DNA of 44,152 nt from Caballeronia zhejiangensis. Lineage in GTDB: Bacteria > Pseudomonadota > Gammaproteobacteria > Burkholderiales > Burkholderiaceae. Below, one piece after another: positions 33,930-42,408 of this stretch. Positions within the stretch are counted from its first letter, which is position 1, and each line of letters starts with the position of its first letter. The position numbers were made by a program, and so were the translations under genes. Under the pieces are notes generated by a model. That model ran no database searches, had not been told where the DNA came from, and worked only from the letters and a program-made list of their open reading frames with translations. Location: positions 1-44,152 of the forward strand of contig NZ_JFHD01000048.1 in the NCBI RefSeq assembly GCF_000698575.1. Direction: 5' to 3'.

Positions 33930-34744
33930 TTCGCTTCCTCCGGCGGCACTTCCACGACTTCACCGCCGAGCGCGATCACGCCCTCGCGCAGCACGTCGAA
34001 CGCCGCGTTCGCCTGCTCGGGATCGCCCTTCACGCCCAGATCGATATGCGCGCGCTGGTAAAGCGCCCCGCGCGTAGCATCGCCGACGCTCGGCAGGCTG
34101 AACGCACGCACGCCCTCGAAGTCGCGCTCGATCGAAACCATCAGCGGCGTGATGCGCGACTCGGGCAGGCCGAAGACGAGCAGCGACCGCTCGACATGCG
34201 GCGTCGCGTGATGCAGATGCGCGTACTTCGTGTCGAGCACCCATTCGATCATCGGCCAGGCCATGACCGGAAAGCCCGGCACGAAATGATGATCGCCGAC
34301 CGAAAAGCCCGGAATCTTGTTGTAGCTGTTCGGGATGATCTCTGCGCCGCGCGGAAACGTGCCCATGTTCAGCCGATGCAAGTTCTCCGGCGACTCCAGC
34401 TCGACCGGCTTGCCTGCCTGCGCCGCCGTGTCGCGGATGCGCGCGCGGATCAGTTCCGCCGCTTCGGGATGCAGCTCCAGCGGCACGCCGAGCGCCTTGG
34501 CGGCGCACTGGCGCGTGTGGTCGTCGGGCGTCGCGCCGATGCCGCCCGTCGAAAACACGATATCGCCCGATGCGAACGTGCGCGCGAGCGTCGCGGTGAT
34601 GCGCGCGGGATCATCGCCGACGTATTCGGCCCAGTCGAGCGACAGGCCGCGCGCGCCCAGCAGTTCGATGATTTTCGGCAGGTGCTTGTCGGTGCGGCGG
34701 CCGGACAAGATTTCGTCGCCGATGATGATGACGCCAATGCCCAT
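33926..34744 (-). CDS. MoaB/CinA-type molybdopterin-binding domain protein
   Basis: A 272-residue protein. Its first ~170 residues are the MoCF_biosynth fold: IGVIIIGDEILSGRRTDKHL, then DIVFSTGGIGATPDDHT, the standard binding loop of CinA/MogA proteins. The start at 34744 (MGIGVIIIG) is preferred to 34897, whose extra 51 residues are Arg/Ser-rich and overlap the next gene. There is no nicotinamide-nucleotide amidase domain as in full CinA. The role is uncertain: the fold alone does not prove molybdopterin chemistry. Located 25 bp after the EI24 gene and overlapping cutC. Confidence 0.85.
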   Translation of the reverse strand: MGIGVIIIGDEILSGRRTDKHLPKIIELLGARGLSLDWAEYVGDDPARITATLARTFASGDIVFSTGGIGATPDDHTRQCAAKALGVPLELHPEAAELIRARIRDTAAQAGKPVELESPENLHRLNMGTFPRGAEIIPNSYNKIPGFSVGDHHFVPGFPVMAWPMIEWVLDTKYAHLHHATPHVERSLLVFGLPESRITPLMVSIERDFEGVRAFSLPSVGDATRGALYQRAHIDLGVKGDPEQANAAFDVLREGVIALGGEVVEVPPEEAK

Positions 34745-34769
34745 GAATGCCCCTTTGCTTTTTTCGTGC

Positions 34770-35621
34770 TTACAGTGAAACGTCGCGGGATTCGACCGTG
34801 ATCGCCGGGAATTGCGGCTCGCTCGCGCGCAAGCGCTCCAGCGCGTGCAGGCAGTAATGCGCGAACCAGAGCGCCGAAAACACGAGGATGAACGCATACG
34901 CCCAGATCGTCACGGCGGCGACGACCGGAAAGAGCGGCAAGAGCCAGACGGACCATGCCCAGAGCATCGTCGGGACAGAACTGAGCAGGCCGCTCACGAT
35001 GCCGATCGCAAGCAAGGGCCAGCGTGCATCGCGCACGATCGCGCGGCGCTCGTCGGCGCTCGCGTGAAGCGCGAGCGCGTCGTAAGTCATCACGCGATAC
35101 GTGAGCCAGCCCCACAACAGCGGCGGAATCAAGGCGAAGAACGGCGGAATGAGCCACAGCGGCAGCGTGACGACGAGCAGCACGAGACAGACGACCGTGG
35201 TCACGACCGAGTGTCCGAGACTGCCGTACCACGAGCCGCCGCGCCGCTCTTCGAGCGATGAGTAATGACCTTTCGGGCGACGTGTGAGGAGCTTGACGAC
35301 GCCCGGCATCGACAACGTGGCGATGAGCAGCAGCACCGTCACGACGATCAGCGGCACCGTCATGATGACGACGAGAAACGGCGCGATCACCGCGTGCAGC
35401 GACGAAAAGCCGACGGCATCGAAGAGACGGTACATCCACGAGGTCAGCGCCCACGCGCTGAGCCAGTCGTTGGCGGCGCCGGTAAGCGTCTGCCAGAAGA
35501 ACCAGAGCACCGCGCCCCAGACCACGGTGGCGACGCCGAAGGGCATCAGCGTCAGCCAGAGCATGCGCGGATGAAAGACGTTCGCAAGCGCGCGCACGAA
35601 CGAACGCAGCAAGTCACTCAT
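34770..35621 (-). CDS. EI24 domain membrane protein
   Basis: A 283-residue inner-membrane protein of the EI24/CysZ-like family. It begins MSDLLRSFVRALANVFHPRML and has about six to eight hydrophobic stretches (e.g. WLTLMPFGVATVVWGAVLWF, VVIMTVPLIVVTVLLLIATL, TTVVCLVLLVVTLPLWLI, AAVTIWAYAFILVFSALWF). In E. coli CysZ transports sulfate, but substrate cannot be assigned here. Probably heads a transcript with the MoaB/CinA-type gene and cutC. Confidence 0.85.
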   Translation of the reverse strand: MSDLLRSFVRALANVFHPRMLWLTLMPFGVATVVWGAVLWFFWQTLTGAANDWLSAWALTSWMYRLFDAVGFSSLHAVIAPFLVVIMTVPLIVVTVLLLIATLSMPGVVKLLTRRPKGHYSSLEERRGGSWYGSLGHSVVTTVVCLVLLVVTLPLWLIPPFFALIPPLLWGWLTYRVMTYDALALHASADERRAIVRDARWPLLAIGIVSGLLSSVPTMLWAWSVWLLPLFPVVAAVTIWAYAFILVFSALWFAHYCLHALERLRASEPQFPAITVESRDVSL

Positions 35622-35697
35622 GCGTGTTTCTTAAAAGAAGAAGGAACCGACAGGATAAACCAGCGCCGCGCACGGGCGCTGGTCGAACCGGAGACGT

Positions 35698-36717
35698 TCA
35701 GACGGCCGCCGAGTTGTCGGAAGCGGATGCACCCGCACGGCGAGCGGAAAGGCGCGCGGCGATGCGTTTGAACGCGAGCCAGTGCTGTTCGACGAAGCCG
35801 TCGCCGTAATGGACGGGCGCAACGCCCGGCGCACCGAGCTGGTCGCGGATGCCCGTCGGCTCGACGGTGCGATCGAACGACGCCGAGCGGAAGATGATGT
35901 CCCAGAACGAGAACAGCACGCCGAAGTTGCAACCGTAAGTCGTGCCTTCGTGACCGAAGCCGATCGCGTGATGGCGGCGATGAAACGCCGGACTTACGAC
36001 AATGCGCTCCCCGAGCCAGCCGAAGTGCATGCGGATGTTCGCGTGCTGCACGCTCTGCATGAAGTTGGTGATGGCGACGAGCACGACGAACTGCGACGGC
36101 TCCACGCCGATTACGAGCGCGACGCACGCGAAAAAGCTCGCCTGAAGAACGTCGTCGAGCAGATGGTTGCGGTCGTCGGTCCAGAGCGACATCTTCTGCT
36201 GGCTGTGATGCACCGCGTGCAATTCCCACCAGATGCCGAAACGATGCTCCAGCCGGTGATACCAGTATCCCGCGAGATCGAGAATGAGCAGATAGATGAC
36301 GAACGTGACGAGCGGCTGCGTCGTCACGCCGGGCCACAGGTTGTCGATCTCGAGATTCGGCACGTTATGGAGGCGCAGCCAGCTCTGCATCGAATCGAAG
36401 AGCGGCTGGAACGTGAAGAAGAAAAACAGATTGAGGATGCCGAGCTTGACGATCCACGTGTAGAGCACGTCCACGCGCACGCCTTTGCGGTCTTTCCACT
36501 CCTCCGCCGGGCGGAAAGCTTCGAGCGGCCGCAGGATCGCGTACATCGCGAGCACTTCGAGCACGCCGACGATCACCCAGTACAGCGCGTCGTAGGTGTC
36601 TTCGTCGTAGTCCATCATGCCGATCTTGAACAGGACCGGCTGCACGACATCGACGTAGAGCTGCGTCTGAAGCCAGGAAACGAGACCGTCCAGCGACGAA
36701 AGAATGGAATGAAACAT
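35698..36717 (-). CDS. Sterol desaturase / fatty acid hydroxylase family protein
   Basis: A 339-residue membrane di-iron enzyme family member. The three histidine boxes are visible: YHRLEH (H-x3-H), HAVHHS, and HRRHHAIGFGHEG, between hydrophobic segments. The family hydroxylates or desaturates lipids such as sterols, carotenoids or fatty acids; the substrate here is unknown. The start at 36717 (MFHSILSSLDG) is chosen over 36756, which would add a Pro/Arg-rich stretch. It is flanked on both sides by genes on the same strand with gaps of about 75-80 bp. Confidence 0.9.
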   Translation of the reverse strand: MFHSILSSLDGLVSWLQTQLYVDVVQPVLFKIGMMDYDEDTYDALYWVIVGVLEVLAMYAILRPLEAFRPAEEWKDRKGVRVDVLYTWIVKLGILNLFFFFTFQPLFDSMQSWLRLHNVPNLEIDNLWPGVTTQPLVTFVIYLLILDLAGYWYHRLEHRFGIWWELHAVHHSQQKMSLWTDDRNHLLDDVLQASFFACVALVIGVEPSQFVVLVAITNFMQSVQHANIRMHFGWLGERIVVSPAFHRRHHAIGFGHEGTTYGCNFGVLFSFWDIIFRSASFDRTVEPTGIRDQLGAPGVAPVHYGDGFVEQHWLAFKRIAARLSARRAGASASDNSAAV

Positions 36718-36798
36718 GGTGCTCCGTGGTGCGTGCGGCCGTCCGGGACCGGCCATCCCTCAATCGTAGTACAGGGCGCGAATGCGCGCCCTGTTTGC

Positions 36799-37812
36799 TT
36801 ACGCCCCGTTCGGCGCCGTCACCGGCGCGCGATTGTAGAAGTAGATGCCGTGCGGCGAGCGGCCGACCTTGATGGTTTCGATCAGCTTACGATTCGCCAG
36901 GTCGATCACGCCGACGTGCTTCGCGAAGCGGAACGTAACCCACAGATACTTCTTGTCGGCGGAAAGTTCCATGTCGTCGGGGCCGGGCAAGAGACCGGTG
37001 ATGTCGCCGACGTTCGTGAGCGTGTCCTCGTCGATGATGCTGATCGTGTTCGCCACGCGATTCGAAACGAGTACGTGCTTGCCGTCGACCATCGAGCGGA
37101 AGTTGTGCGCGCCCTTGCCGGTCGTGATGGTCTTGACGACCTTCTGGTTGCGCCAGTCGACCACGGCCACGTAATCCGCGCCGGTCATGCCGACGAGCAG
37201 ATATTTGTCGCCCGGCGTGAGCCAGACGCCCGCGGGCACCTTGCCGACCTTCATCTTCCATTTGACGGTCTGCGTCGGCAGGTCGATCGCCGCGATTTCG
37301 CCGGACACCTGCAGCGAGATGAACGCGGTCGAGCTGTCGTTCGTGAACGCGATGTGGCTCGGCATCGTGGCGAGCGGCAGGCGCTTCGCGACGCTCAAAT
37401 TCTTGCCGTCGAAATGATAGATATCGAGGCGATCGAGGCGCAGACCCGTCGAGACGAACCATTTCTTGTCCGGCGAAAAGCCGAGCTGATACGGATCTTC
37501 GATGTCCTGCACCCAGCGCTGGAACGCGCCGGTTTTCGGATCGACGAACATCAGGTTGTTCGACACCGAATTCGCAACGATCAGCGATGAGCTGTCGGGC
37601 GTGGGCATCAGGTGATGCGGCTCTTTGCCCGTCGGCACGGTGCCGACGACCTGATGCGTGTTTTCGTCGATGAGACTCAGCGTGGCTTCCGCCGAGTTGA
37701 GCACGATGACATTGTTGGCCAGTGCTGCGGAAGCGACCAAGGCGGCGCCGGTTGCGATGGCTGCGCGTGCGGCGAAGGCACGCACACGGCCGGAACGGAA
37801 AATATTGCGCAT
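36799..37812 (-). CDS. Secreted YncE-like beta-propeller protein
   Basis: A 337-residue exported protein. The start at 37812 (MRNIFRSGRVRAF) gives a signal peptide ending ASAALA/NN; an ATG at 37842 (MTPALRSLLF) is an alternative. The mature part is a series of about seven repeats of the type VxVLNSAEATLSLIDENTHQVVGTV, DPYQLGFSPDKKWFVST, VADYVAVVDWRNQKVVKTI, NTISIIDEDTLTNVGDI, KHVGVIDLANRKLIETIKVGRSPHGI. This is the YncE/cytochrome-D1-like seven-bladed propeller. No catalytic residues or heme motif are seen. Function in the periplasm is unknown; a ligand- or DNA-binding scaffold has been proposed for relatives. Confidence 0.85.
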   Translation of the reverse strand: MRNIFRSGRVRAFAARAAIATGAALVASAALANNVIVLNSAEATLSLIDENTHQVVGTVPTGKEPHHLMPTPDSSSLIVANSVSNNLMFVDPKTGAFQRWVQDIEDPYQLGFSPDKKWFVSTGLRLDRLDIYHFDGKNLSVAKRLPLATMPSHIAFTNDSSTAFISLQVSGEIAAIDLPTQTVKWKMKVGKVPAGVWLTPGDKYLLVGMTGADYVAVVDWRNQKVVKTITTGKGAHNFRSMVDGKHVLVSNRVANTISIIDEDTLTNVGDITGLLPGPDDMELSADKKYLWVTFRFAKHVGVIDLANRKLIETIKVGRSPHGIYFYNRAPVTAPNGA

Positions 37813-37928
37813 GAAAAGTAGGCTTCGGAGGGCAGGCGTCATTGTAGAACGTTTGCCTCGCGCGGCGGGTTGACGAGCGAGGTCTTTTTGCGCAATACAT
37901 TGATTCGTTGCGTCTTTCCAGCGGAAAC

Positions 37929-40900
37929 CTAACGCTGCATCGATTCCCACACCTTGTGGAGGCGTTTTACCGAGACCGGCATCGGCGTGCGCAGTTCCTG
38001 CGCGAACAGCGATACGCGCAATTCCTCCAGCAGCCAGCGATATTCGGCAAGCCGCGCATCCGCGACGCCGCCGCGCTGCGATAACGCGCGCTGATAGTTC
38101 TGCGCGAGCGGCTGCAGATCGGCGGCGAGACGCGCGTCGCGGGCCGGATCGGCCTTGAGCTTGTCGACGCGCTGCGCGATCGCCTTCAGATAGCGCGGAA
38201 AATGCGCAAGCTGCGCATACGGCGTATCGATGACGAAACGCTTGCCGATGAGCGCGCTCAATTGCGCCTGCATGTCCGCATAGGCCGACGCGAACGATTT
38301 CACCGACGCCAGCTTTTTGGCGAGCGCCGCATATTCGTTGAGGATCGTGCCGACGAGCCGCGCGATTTCGTTCGCGAGCAGCGTCAGACGCCCTTTCGCG
38401 GCGTCGCGGCGCGCGTGGAAGCTGGCGTCGTCGTCGGGCAGCGGGTCTTGAAGGCACGCGCGATCGAGCGCCGTTTCCACGATCTGATCGCGCAGTTCGT
38501 CCGCCGTGCCGAGCGCCATGTATTGCATCGACATCTCCCGCAGGCCCGGCAGATTTTTCTCGAGATAGCGAATCGGCTCGCGCAACTGCAGCGCGAAAAG
38601 CCGGCGCAATCCCGCGCGATGAATACGCACCGCTTCCTCGGGCGAATCGAACACTTCGACGTCGCAATGCGTGCCGCGATCGACGAGCGCCGGATAGCCG
38701 AAGAGCGTCTGCCCGCGCCGGCGGATTTCCAGCAGCTCGGGCAGCTTGCCGAAGTTCCACGTCGTGAGGTTCTCGTAGAGCGCGGTGCCTTCGCTTGCCG
38801 GTTGCTGTGCGGGCGGCGTATCGGAGTCCCCGGAAAGCGCATCGAACGCCGCCGCCGACGTCAGTTTCTGGAACTGCTGCTGCGCCTGCCCGCCGAGTTC
38901 CGCGCGCAACTGCGCGAGATTGCGGCCCATCGCGAGCTGGCGGCCGTGTTCGTCGATCACCTTGAAGTTCATGAACAGGTGCGCGGGCAGCGTTTCCAGC
39001 TTGAAATCGGCGCTTTTCACGGCGATTTGCGTCTGCTCGCGAATATCGGCGATGAGCGATTCGACGAGTGCGCCCGCGCCGAACTTCGGCCCGCCATGAC
39101 GCCCGGCGAAAGCCGCGGCGTATTCCGGCAACGGCACGACGTGACGGCGCAGCTTCTGCGGCAGCGACTTCAGCAGCAGTTGCACCTTCTCCTTGATCAT
39201 GCCGGGCACGAGCCATTCGACGCGGCGCGCATCGACCTGATTCAGCCCGTAAAGCGGCACTTGCAGCGTGACGCCGTCGCGCGGCGAACCCGGCTCGAAG
39301 TGATACGTCAGCGCCATTTCGATGCCCGACATCGTCATGCGCTTCGGAAACAGATCCGTCGTGACGCCGGCAGCTTCGTGACGCATGAGGTCGTCGCGCG
39401 ACAGGAACAGCAGCTTGTCGTTGCCCTCTTTCTTCTGCTCGTCGCGATACCAGCGCTCGAACGCCGCGCCCGTCCAGATGTTTTCGGGGATCAGCGAATC
39501 GTAGAAGCCGTAGATGAGTTCATCGTCGACGAGCACGTCCTGACGGCGCGACTTGTGTTCCAGTTGCTCGATGTCCGCGACGAGCTTGCGGTTGTGCGCG
39601 AAGAACGGCAGACGCGTATCGAATTCGCCTTCGACGAGCGCCCCGCGAATGAACAGTTCGCGCGCGTATTTCGCGTCCTGCTTGCCGAAGCTCACGCGCC
39701 GACGCGCATACACCGTCAGCCCGTACAGCGTCGCGCGTTCGTAGGCGACGACCTGCGCGGCCTTCTTCTCCCAATGCGCGTCCGATAGCGATTTCTTCAG
39801 CAGATGCGCGCCGACCGTTTCGAGCCATTCCGGCTCGATCTTCGCGATCGTGCGCGCGTAGAGGCGGCTCGTCTCGACGAGTTCGCCCGCCATCACCCAG
39901 CGCCCCGCTTTCTTCAAGAGCGCCGAGCCCGGCCAAAGAAAGAACTTGATGCCGCGCGCGCCGAGATAATGCGGCTCGTCGTCGGCCTTGAGACCGACGT
40001 TGCCGAGCAGGCCCGTCAAGAGCGACAGATGCACCTGCTCGAAGGTCGCATCCGATTCGTTCAGACGCCAGCCGTGCTCGCGCACGACCGTCAGCAGTTG
40101 CGAATGCACGTCGCGCCACTCGCGCAAACGCAGATGCGACAGGAAATTCGCGCGACACGCATCCGCGAGCTGCTTGTTCGATTTCTTGTGCGCGACCGCT
40201 TCCTCGAACCACCTCCAGATGCGCGTCCACTGCAGAAATTCGGAGCGCTCGTCGACGAACTGCCGATGCGCCTGATCCGCCTGCTCCTGCGCCTCGATCG
40301 GCCGGTCGCGCGGGTCCTGCACCGACAGCGCCGACGCGATGATCAGCACTTCCGCGAGCGCATGATGATCGCGCGCGGCGAGAATCATGCGGCCGACGCG
40401 CGGATCGAGCGGCAGGCGCGCGAGTTCGCGGCCGAGACTCGTCAGCGCGTTGTCGTCATCGACGGCGCCGAGTTCGTTCAGCAATTGATAGCCGTCCGCG
40501 ATCGCGCGGCCCGGCGGCGGTTCGATGAACGGAAACGTTTCGATCGCCGTCAGATGCAGCGACTTCATCCGCAGAATCACGGCCGCGAGCGACGAGCGCA
40601 GGATTTCGGGATCGGTGAAGCGCGGCCGCGCGGCGAAATCGGCTTCGTCGTACAGACGGATGCACACGCCGTCCGCGACGCGCCCGCATCGGCCCGCGCG
40701 CTGATTCGCCGCCGCCTGCGACACCGGCTCGATCTGCAGTTGCTCGACCTTGTTGCGATACGAATAACGCTTCACGCGCGCCATGCCGGTATCGACCACG
40801 TAGCGGATGCCCGGCACCGTCAGCGACGTCTCCGCGACGTTCGTCGCGAGCACGATGCGCCGCGCGTTCGACGGCTTGAACACGCGCTCCTGCTCCTGCG

Positions 40901-42386
40901 CGGAAAGGCGCGCGAAGAGCGGCAGGATCTCCGTATGCGGCGGATGATGCTTGCGCAACGCTTCTGCGGCATCGCGGATTTCGCGCTCGCCGGGCAGGAA
41001 CACGAGCACGTCGCCGGGACCGACGCGGCACAGTTCATCGACGGCATCGACGATGCCTTCCATCAGATCGCGATCGGCTTTGCGATCGTTGCGTTTGGGC
41101 GCCGTGCCCTGCGCGTTCCTGATCGCCTCGCTTTCCTCTTCGATCGGCCGATAGCGCACTTCCACCGGATACAGCCGTCCGCTCACCTCGATCACCGGGG
41201 CGGGCTTCTCGTCGCTGCCGAAATGGCGCGCGAAGCGTTCGGCGTCGATGGTCGCGGACGTGACGATCAGCTTCAGATCCGGGCGTTTCGGCAGGATTTC
41301 CTTCAGATAGCCGAGCAGAAAGTCGATGTTGAGGCTGCGTTCGTGCGCTTCGTCGATGATGATCGTGTCGTAGGCGGTCAGCAGCGGATCGGTCTGCGTT
41401 TCCGCGAGCAGAATGCCGTCGGTCATCAGCTTGACGGACGCGCCGGGCGCCAGATTGTCCGTGAAGCGCACTTTGTAGCCGACGACTTCGCCGAACGGCG
41501 TGCCGAGTTCCTCCGCGATGCGCCGGCCGGTCGCCGAAGCGGCGATGCGGCGCGGCTGCGTATGCCCGATCAGCCCGCTGCCACCCGCGCCGAGACCGCG
41601 TCCGAGCGCGAGGCAGATCTTCGGCAATTGCGTCGTCTTGCCCGAGCCGGTTTCGCCGCTGACGATCACGACCTGATTCGCAGCGATCGCGCGCGCGATT
41701 TCCTCGCGTCGGCCGGAAACGGGCAGCGCTTCGGGAAACGTGATCGGCGGAATGGGATTCGGCGTGACGACGCGCGGCGCGCGCGGCGGACGTTGCTCGC
41801 GAGGCGGACGCGTTTCGGCCGGGCGTTCGACGTGCGACGGACGTGCTTCAACCGGGCGTTGTTCGCGCGGCGGACGTGCTTCAACCGGGCGTTGTTTGCG
41901 CGGCGGGCGCGTTTCGGCCGAAGGTTCGACACGCGGCGCAGGTTGCGGCTGCGGCTGCGGCTGGCGCGCTTCGACGGGCTTCGGCTGCTGAACGCGCGCC
42001 GGACGCTGCGGCCGCGCACCTTGTTCACGCCTCGCGTCTTCGCGTTTCGGGGGCGCTTGCGTGGCAGCTTGCGCCGTGTCGCGCGGCTTCGGCGGACGTT
42101 GCGCCGTGACTTCCGCTTTCGCGGGCCGCTCTTTCGATTGCGCCGCCTTCTTCGGTTGCGAAGGAGCCTCCGCCGCCGCTTTCCCGCCCGCGAACCGCTG
42201 CGCGGCGCGTTCCTTCTTGCTCAAACCCGCCGCTTCGCCGGAATCGGACGTGCCCGCGCCCTCCCGCGTCTCGCGCAGCAGACTTTCACGCAGTTGTCGC
42301 AACTGCTCCTGAGTATCGAGGGATTTGTCGGCGGACTGAGACTTGCCCGCCTGATCGGGGCGTGAGGGACGAGAAACATTCGGCAT
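37929..42386 (-). CDS. hrpA: ATP-dependent RNA helicase HrpA
   Basis: A 1485-residue DEAH-box helicase, longer than E. coli HrpA (about 1300). Residues 1-212 are a low-complexity extension rich in Arg, Pro, Gln, Ala and Glu, including four 11-residue repeats (~158-201). The core has Walker A GETGSGKTTQ (244-253), IIIDEAHERSL (DEAH), SATID, and the helicase C-terminal motifs QAAANQRAGRCGR. Then come winged-helix/ratchet, OB-fold and the long HrpA-specific C-terminal region. HrpA is known in E. coli for mRNA processing and for rescuing stalled or collided ribosomes. It starts 22 bp from divergent argA, and the -10 box lies so close that its mRNA could be leaderless. Confidence 0.94.
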   Translation of the reverse strand: MPNVSRPSRPDQAGKSQSADKSLDTQEQLRQLRESLLRETREGAGTSDSGEAAGLSKKERAAQRFAGGKAAAEAPSQPKKAAQSKERPAKAEVTAQRPPKPRDTAQAATQAPPKREDARREQGARPQRPARVQQPKPVEARQPQPQPQPAPRVEPSAETRPPRKQRPVEARPPREQRPVEARPSHVERPAETRPPREQRPPRAPRVVTPNPIPPITFPEALPVSGRREEIARAIAANQVVIVSGETGSGKTTQLPKICLALGRGLGAGGSGLIGHTQPRRIAASATGRRIAEELGTPFGEVVGYKVRFTDNLAPGASVKLMTDGILLAETQTDPLLTAYDTIIIDEAHERSLNIDFLLGYLKEILPKRPDLKLIVTSATIDAERFARHFGSDEKPAPVIEVSGRLYPVEVRYRPIEEESEAIRNAQGTAPKRNDRKADRDLMEGIVDAVDELCRVGPGDVLVFLPGEREIRDAAEALRKHHPPHTEILPLFARLSAQEQERVFKPSNARRIVLATNVAETSLTVPGIRYVVDTGMARVKRYSYRNKVEQLQIEPVSQAAANQRAGRCGRVADGVCIRLYDEADFAARPRFTDPEILRSSLAAVILRMKSLHLTAIETFPFIEPPPGRAIADGYQLLNELGAVDDDNALTSLGRELARLPLDPRVGRMILAARDHHALAEVLIIASALSVQDPRDRPIEAQEQADQAHRQFVDERSEFLQWTRIWRWFEEAVAHKKSNKQLADACRANFLSHLRLREWRDVHSQLLTVVREHGWRLNESDATFEQVHLSLLTGLLGNVGLKADDEPHYLGARGIKFFLWPGSALLKKAGRWVMAGELVETSRLYARTIAKIEPEWLETVGAHLLKKSLSDAHWEKKAAQVVAYERATLYGLTVYARRRVSFGKQDAKYARELFIRGALVEGEFDTRLPFFAHNRKLVADIEQLEHKSRRQDVLVDDELIYGFYDSLIPENIWTGAAFERWYRDEQKKEGNDKLLFLSRDDLMRHEAAGVTTDLFPKRMTMSGIEMALTYHFEPGSPRDGVTLQVPLYGLNQVDARRVEWLVPGMIKEKVQLLLKSLPQKLRRHVVPLPEYAAAFAGRHGGPKFGAGALVESLIADIREQTQIAVKSADFKLETLPAHLFMNFKVIDEHGRQLAMGRNLAQLRAELGGQAQQQFQKLTSAAAFDALSGDSDTPPAQQPASEGTALYENLTTWNFGKLPELLEIRRRGQTLFGYPALVDRGTHCDVEVFDSPEEAVRIHRAGLRRLFALQLREPIRYLEKNLPGLREMSMQYMALGTADELRDQIVETALDRACLQDPLPDDDASFHARRDAAKGRLTLLANEIARLVGTILNEYAALAKKLASVKSFASAYADMQAQLSALIGKRFVIDTPYAQLAHFPRYLKAIAQRVDKLKADPARDARLAADLQPLAQNYQRALSQRGGVADARLAEYRWLLEELRVSLFAQELRTPMPVSVKRLHKVWESMQR
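41791..41922 (-). repeat. Four tandem 33-bp repeats within hrpA
   Basis: Units start at 41791, 41824, 41857 and 41890, each 33 bp, in frame, encoding variants of RPVEARPPREQ / RPAETRPPREQ. They differ by a few substitutions and continue into further degenerate Pro/Gln repeats toward the N-terminus. An in-frame minisatellite such as this can change copy number without breaking the gene. Confidence 0.85.
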
Positions 42387-42394
42387 AGCGTCGC

Positions 42395-42402
42395 ATTATA
42401 AT
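42395..42402. promoter_or_regulatory. Palindromic -10 box shared by hrpA and argA
   Basis: ATTATAAT is its own reverse complement, so a perfect TATAAT is present on both strands (plus 42397-42402; minus 42400-42395). Start codons lie 6 bases downstream on the plus strand (argA, 42409) and 8 bases downstream on the minus strand (hrpA, 42386). Transcription starting at normal distance would give leaderless or nearly leaderless mRNAs. Neither side has a good TTGACA. Confidence 0.55.
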
Positions 42403-42408
42403 CCCGGG

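Noticed and set aside
37813..39216. Upstream extension of the beta-propeller frame to 805 codons
   Set aside because: The extension overlaps hrpA and is Arg/Ala-rich; the signal peptide at 37812 marks the real start.
41791..41922. Regular 33-bp repeats resembling a CRISPR array
   Set aside because: The units are directly adjacent with no spacers, in frame, and encode variants of one 11-residue peptide.
39804..42365. 853-codon open frame on the plus strand
   Set aside because: Antisense shadow of hrpA; composition dominated by Arg/Asp/Ala.
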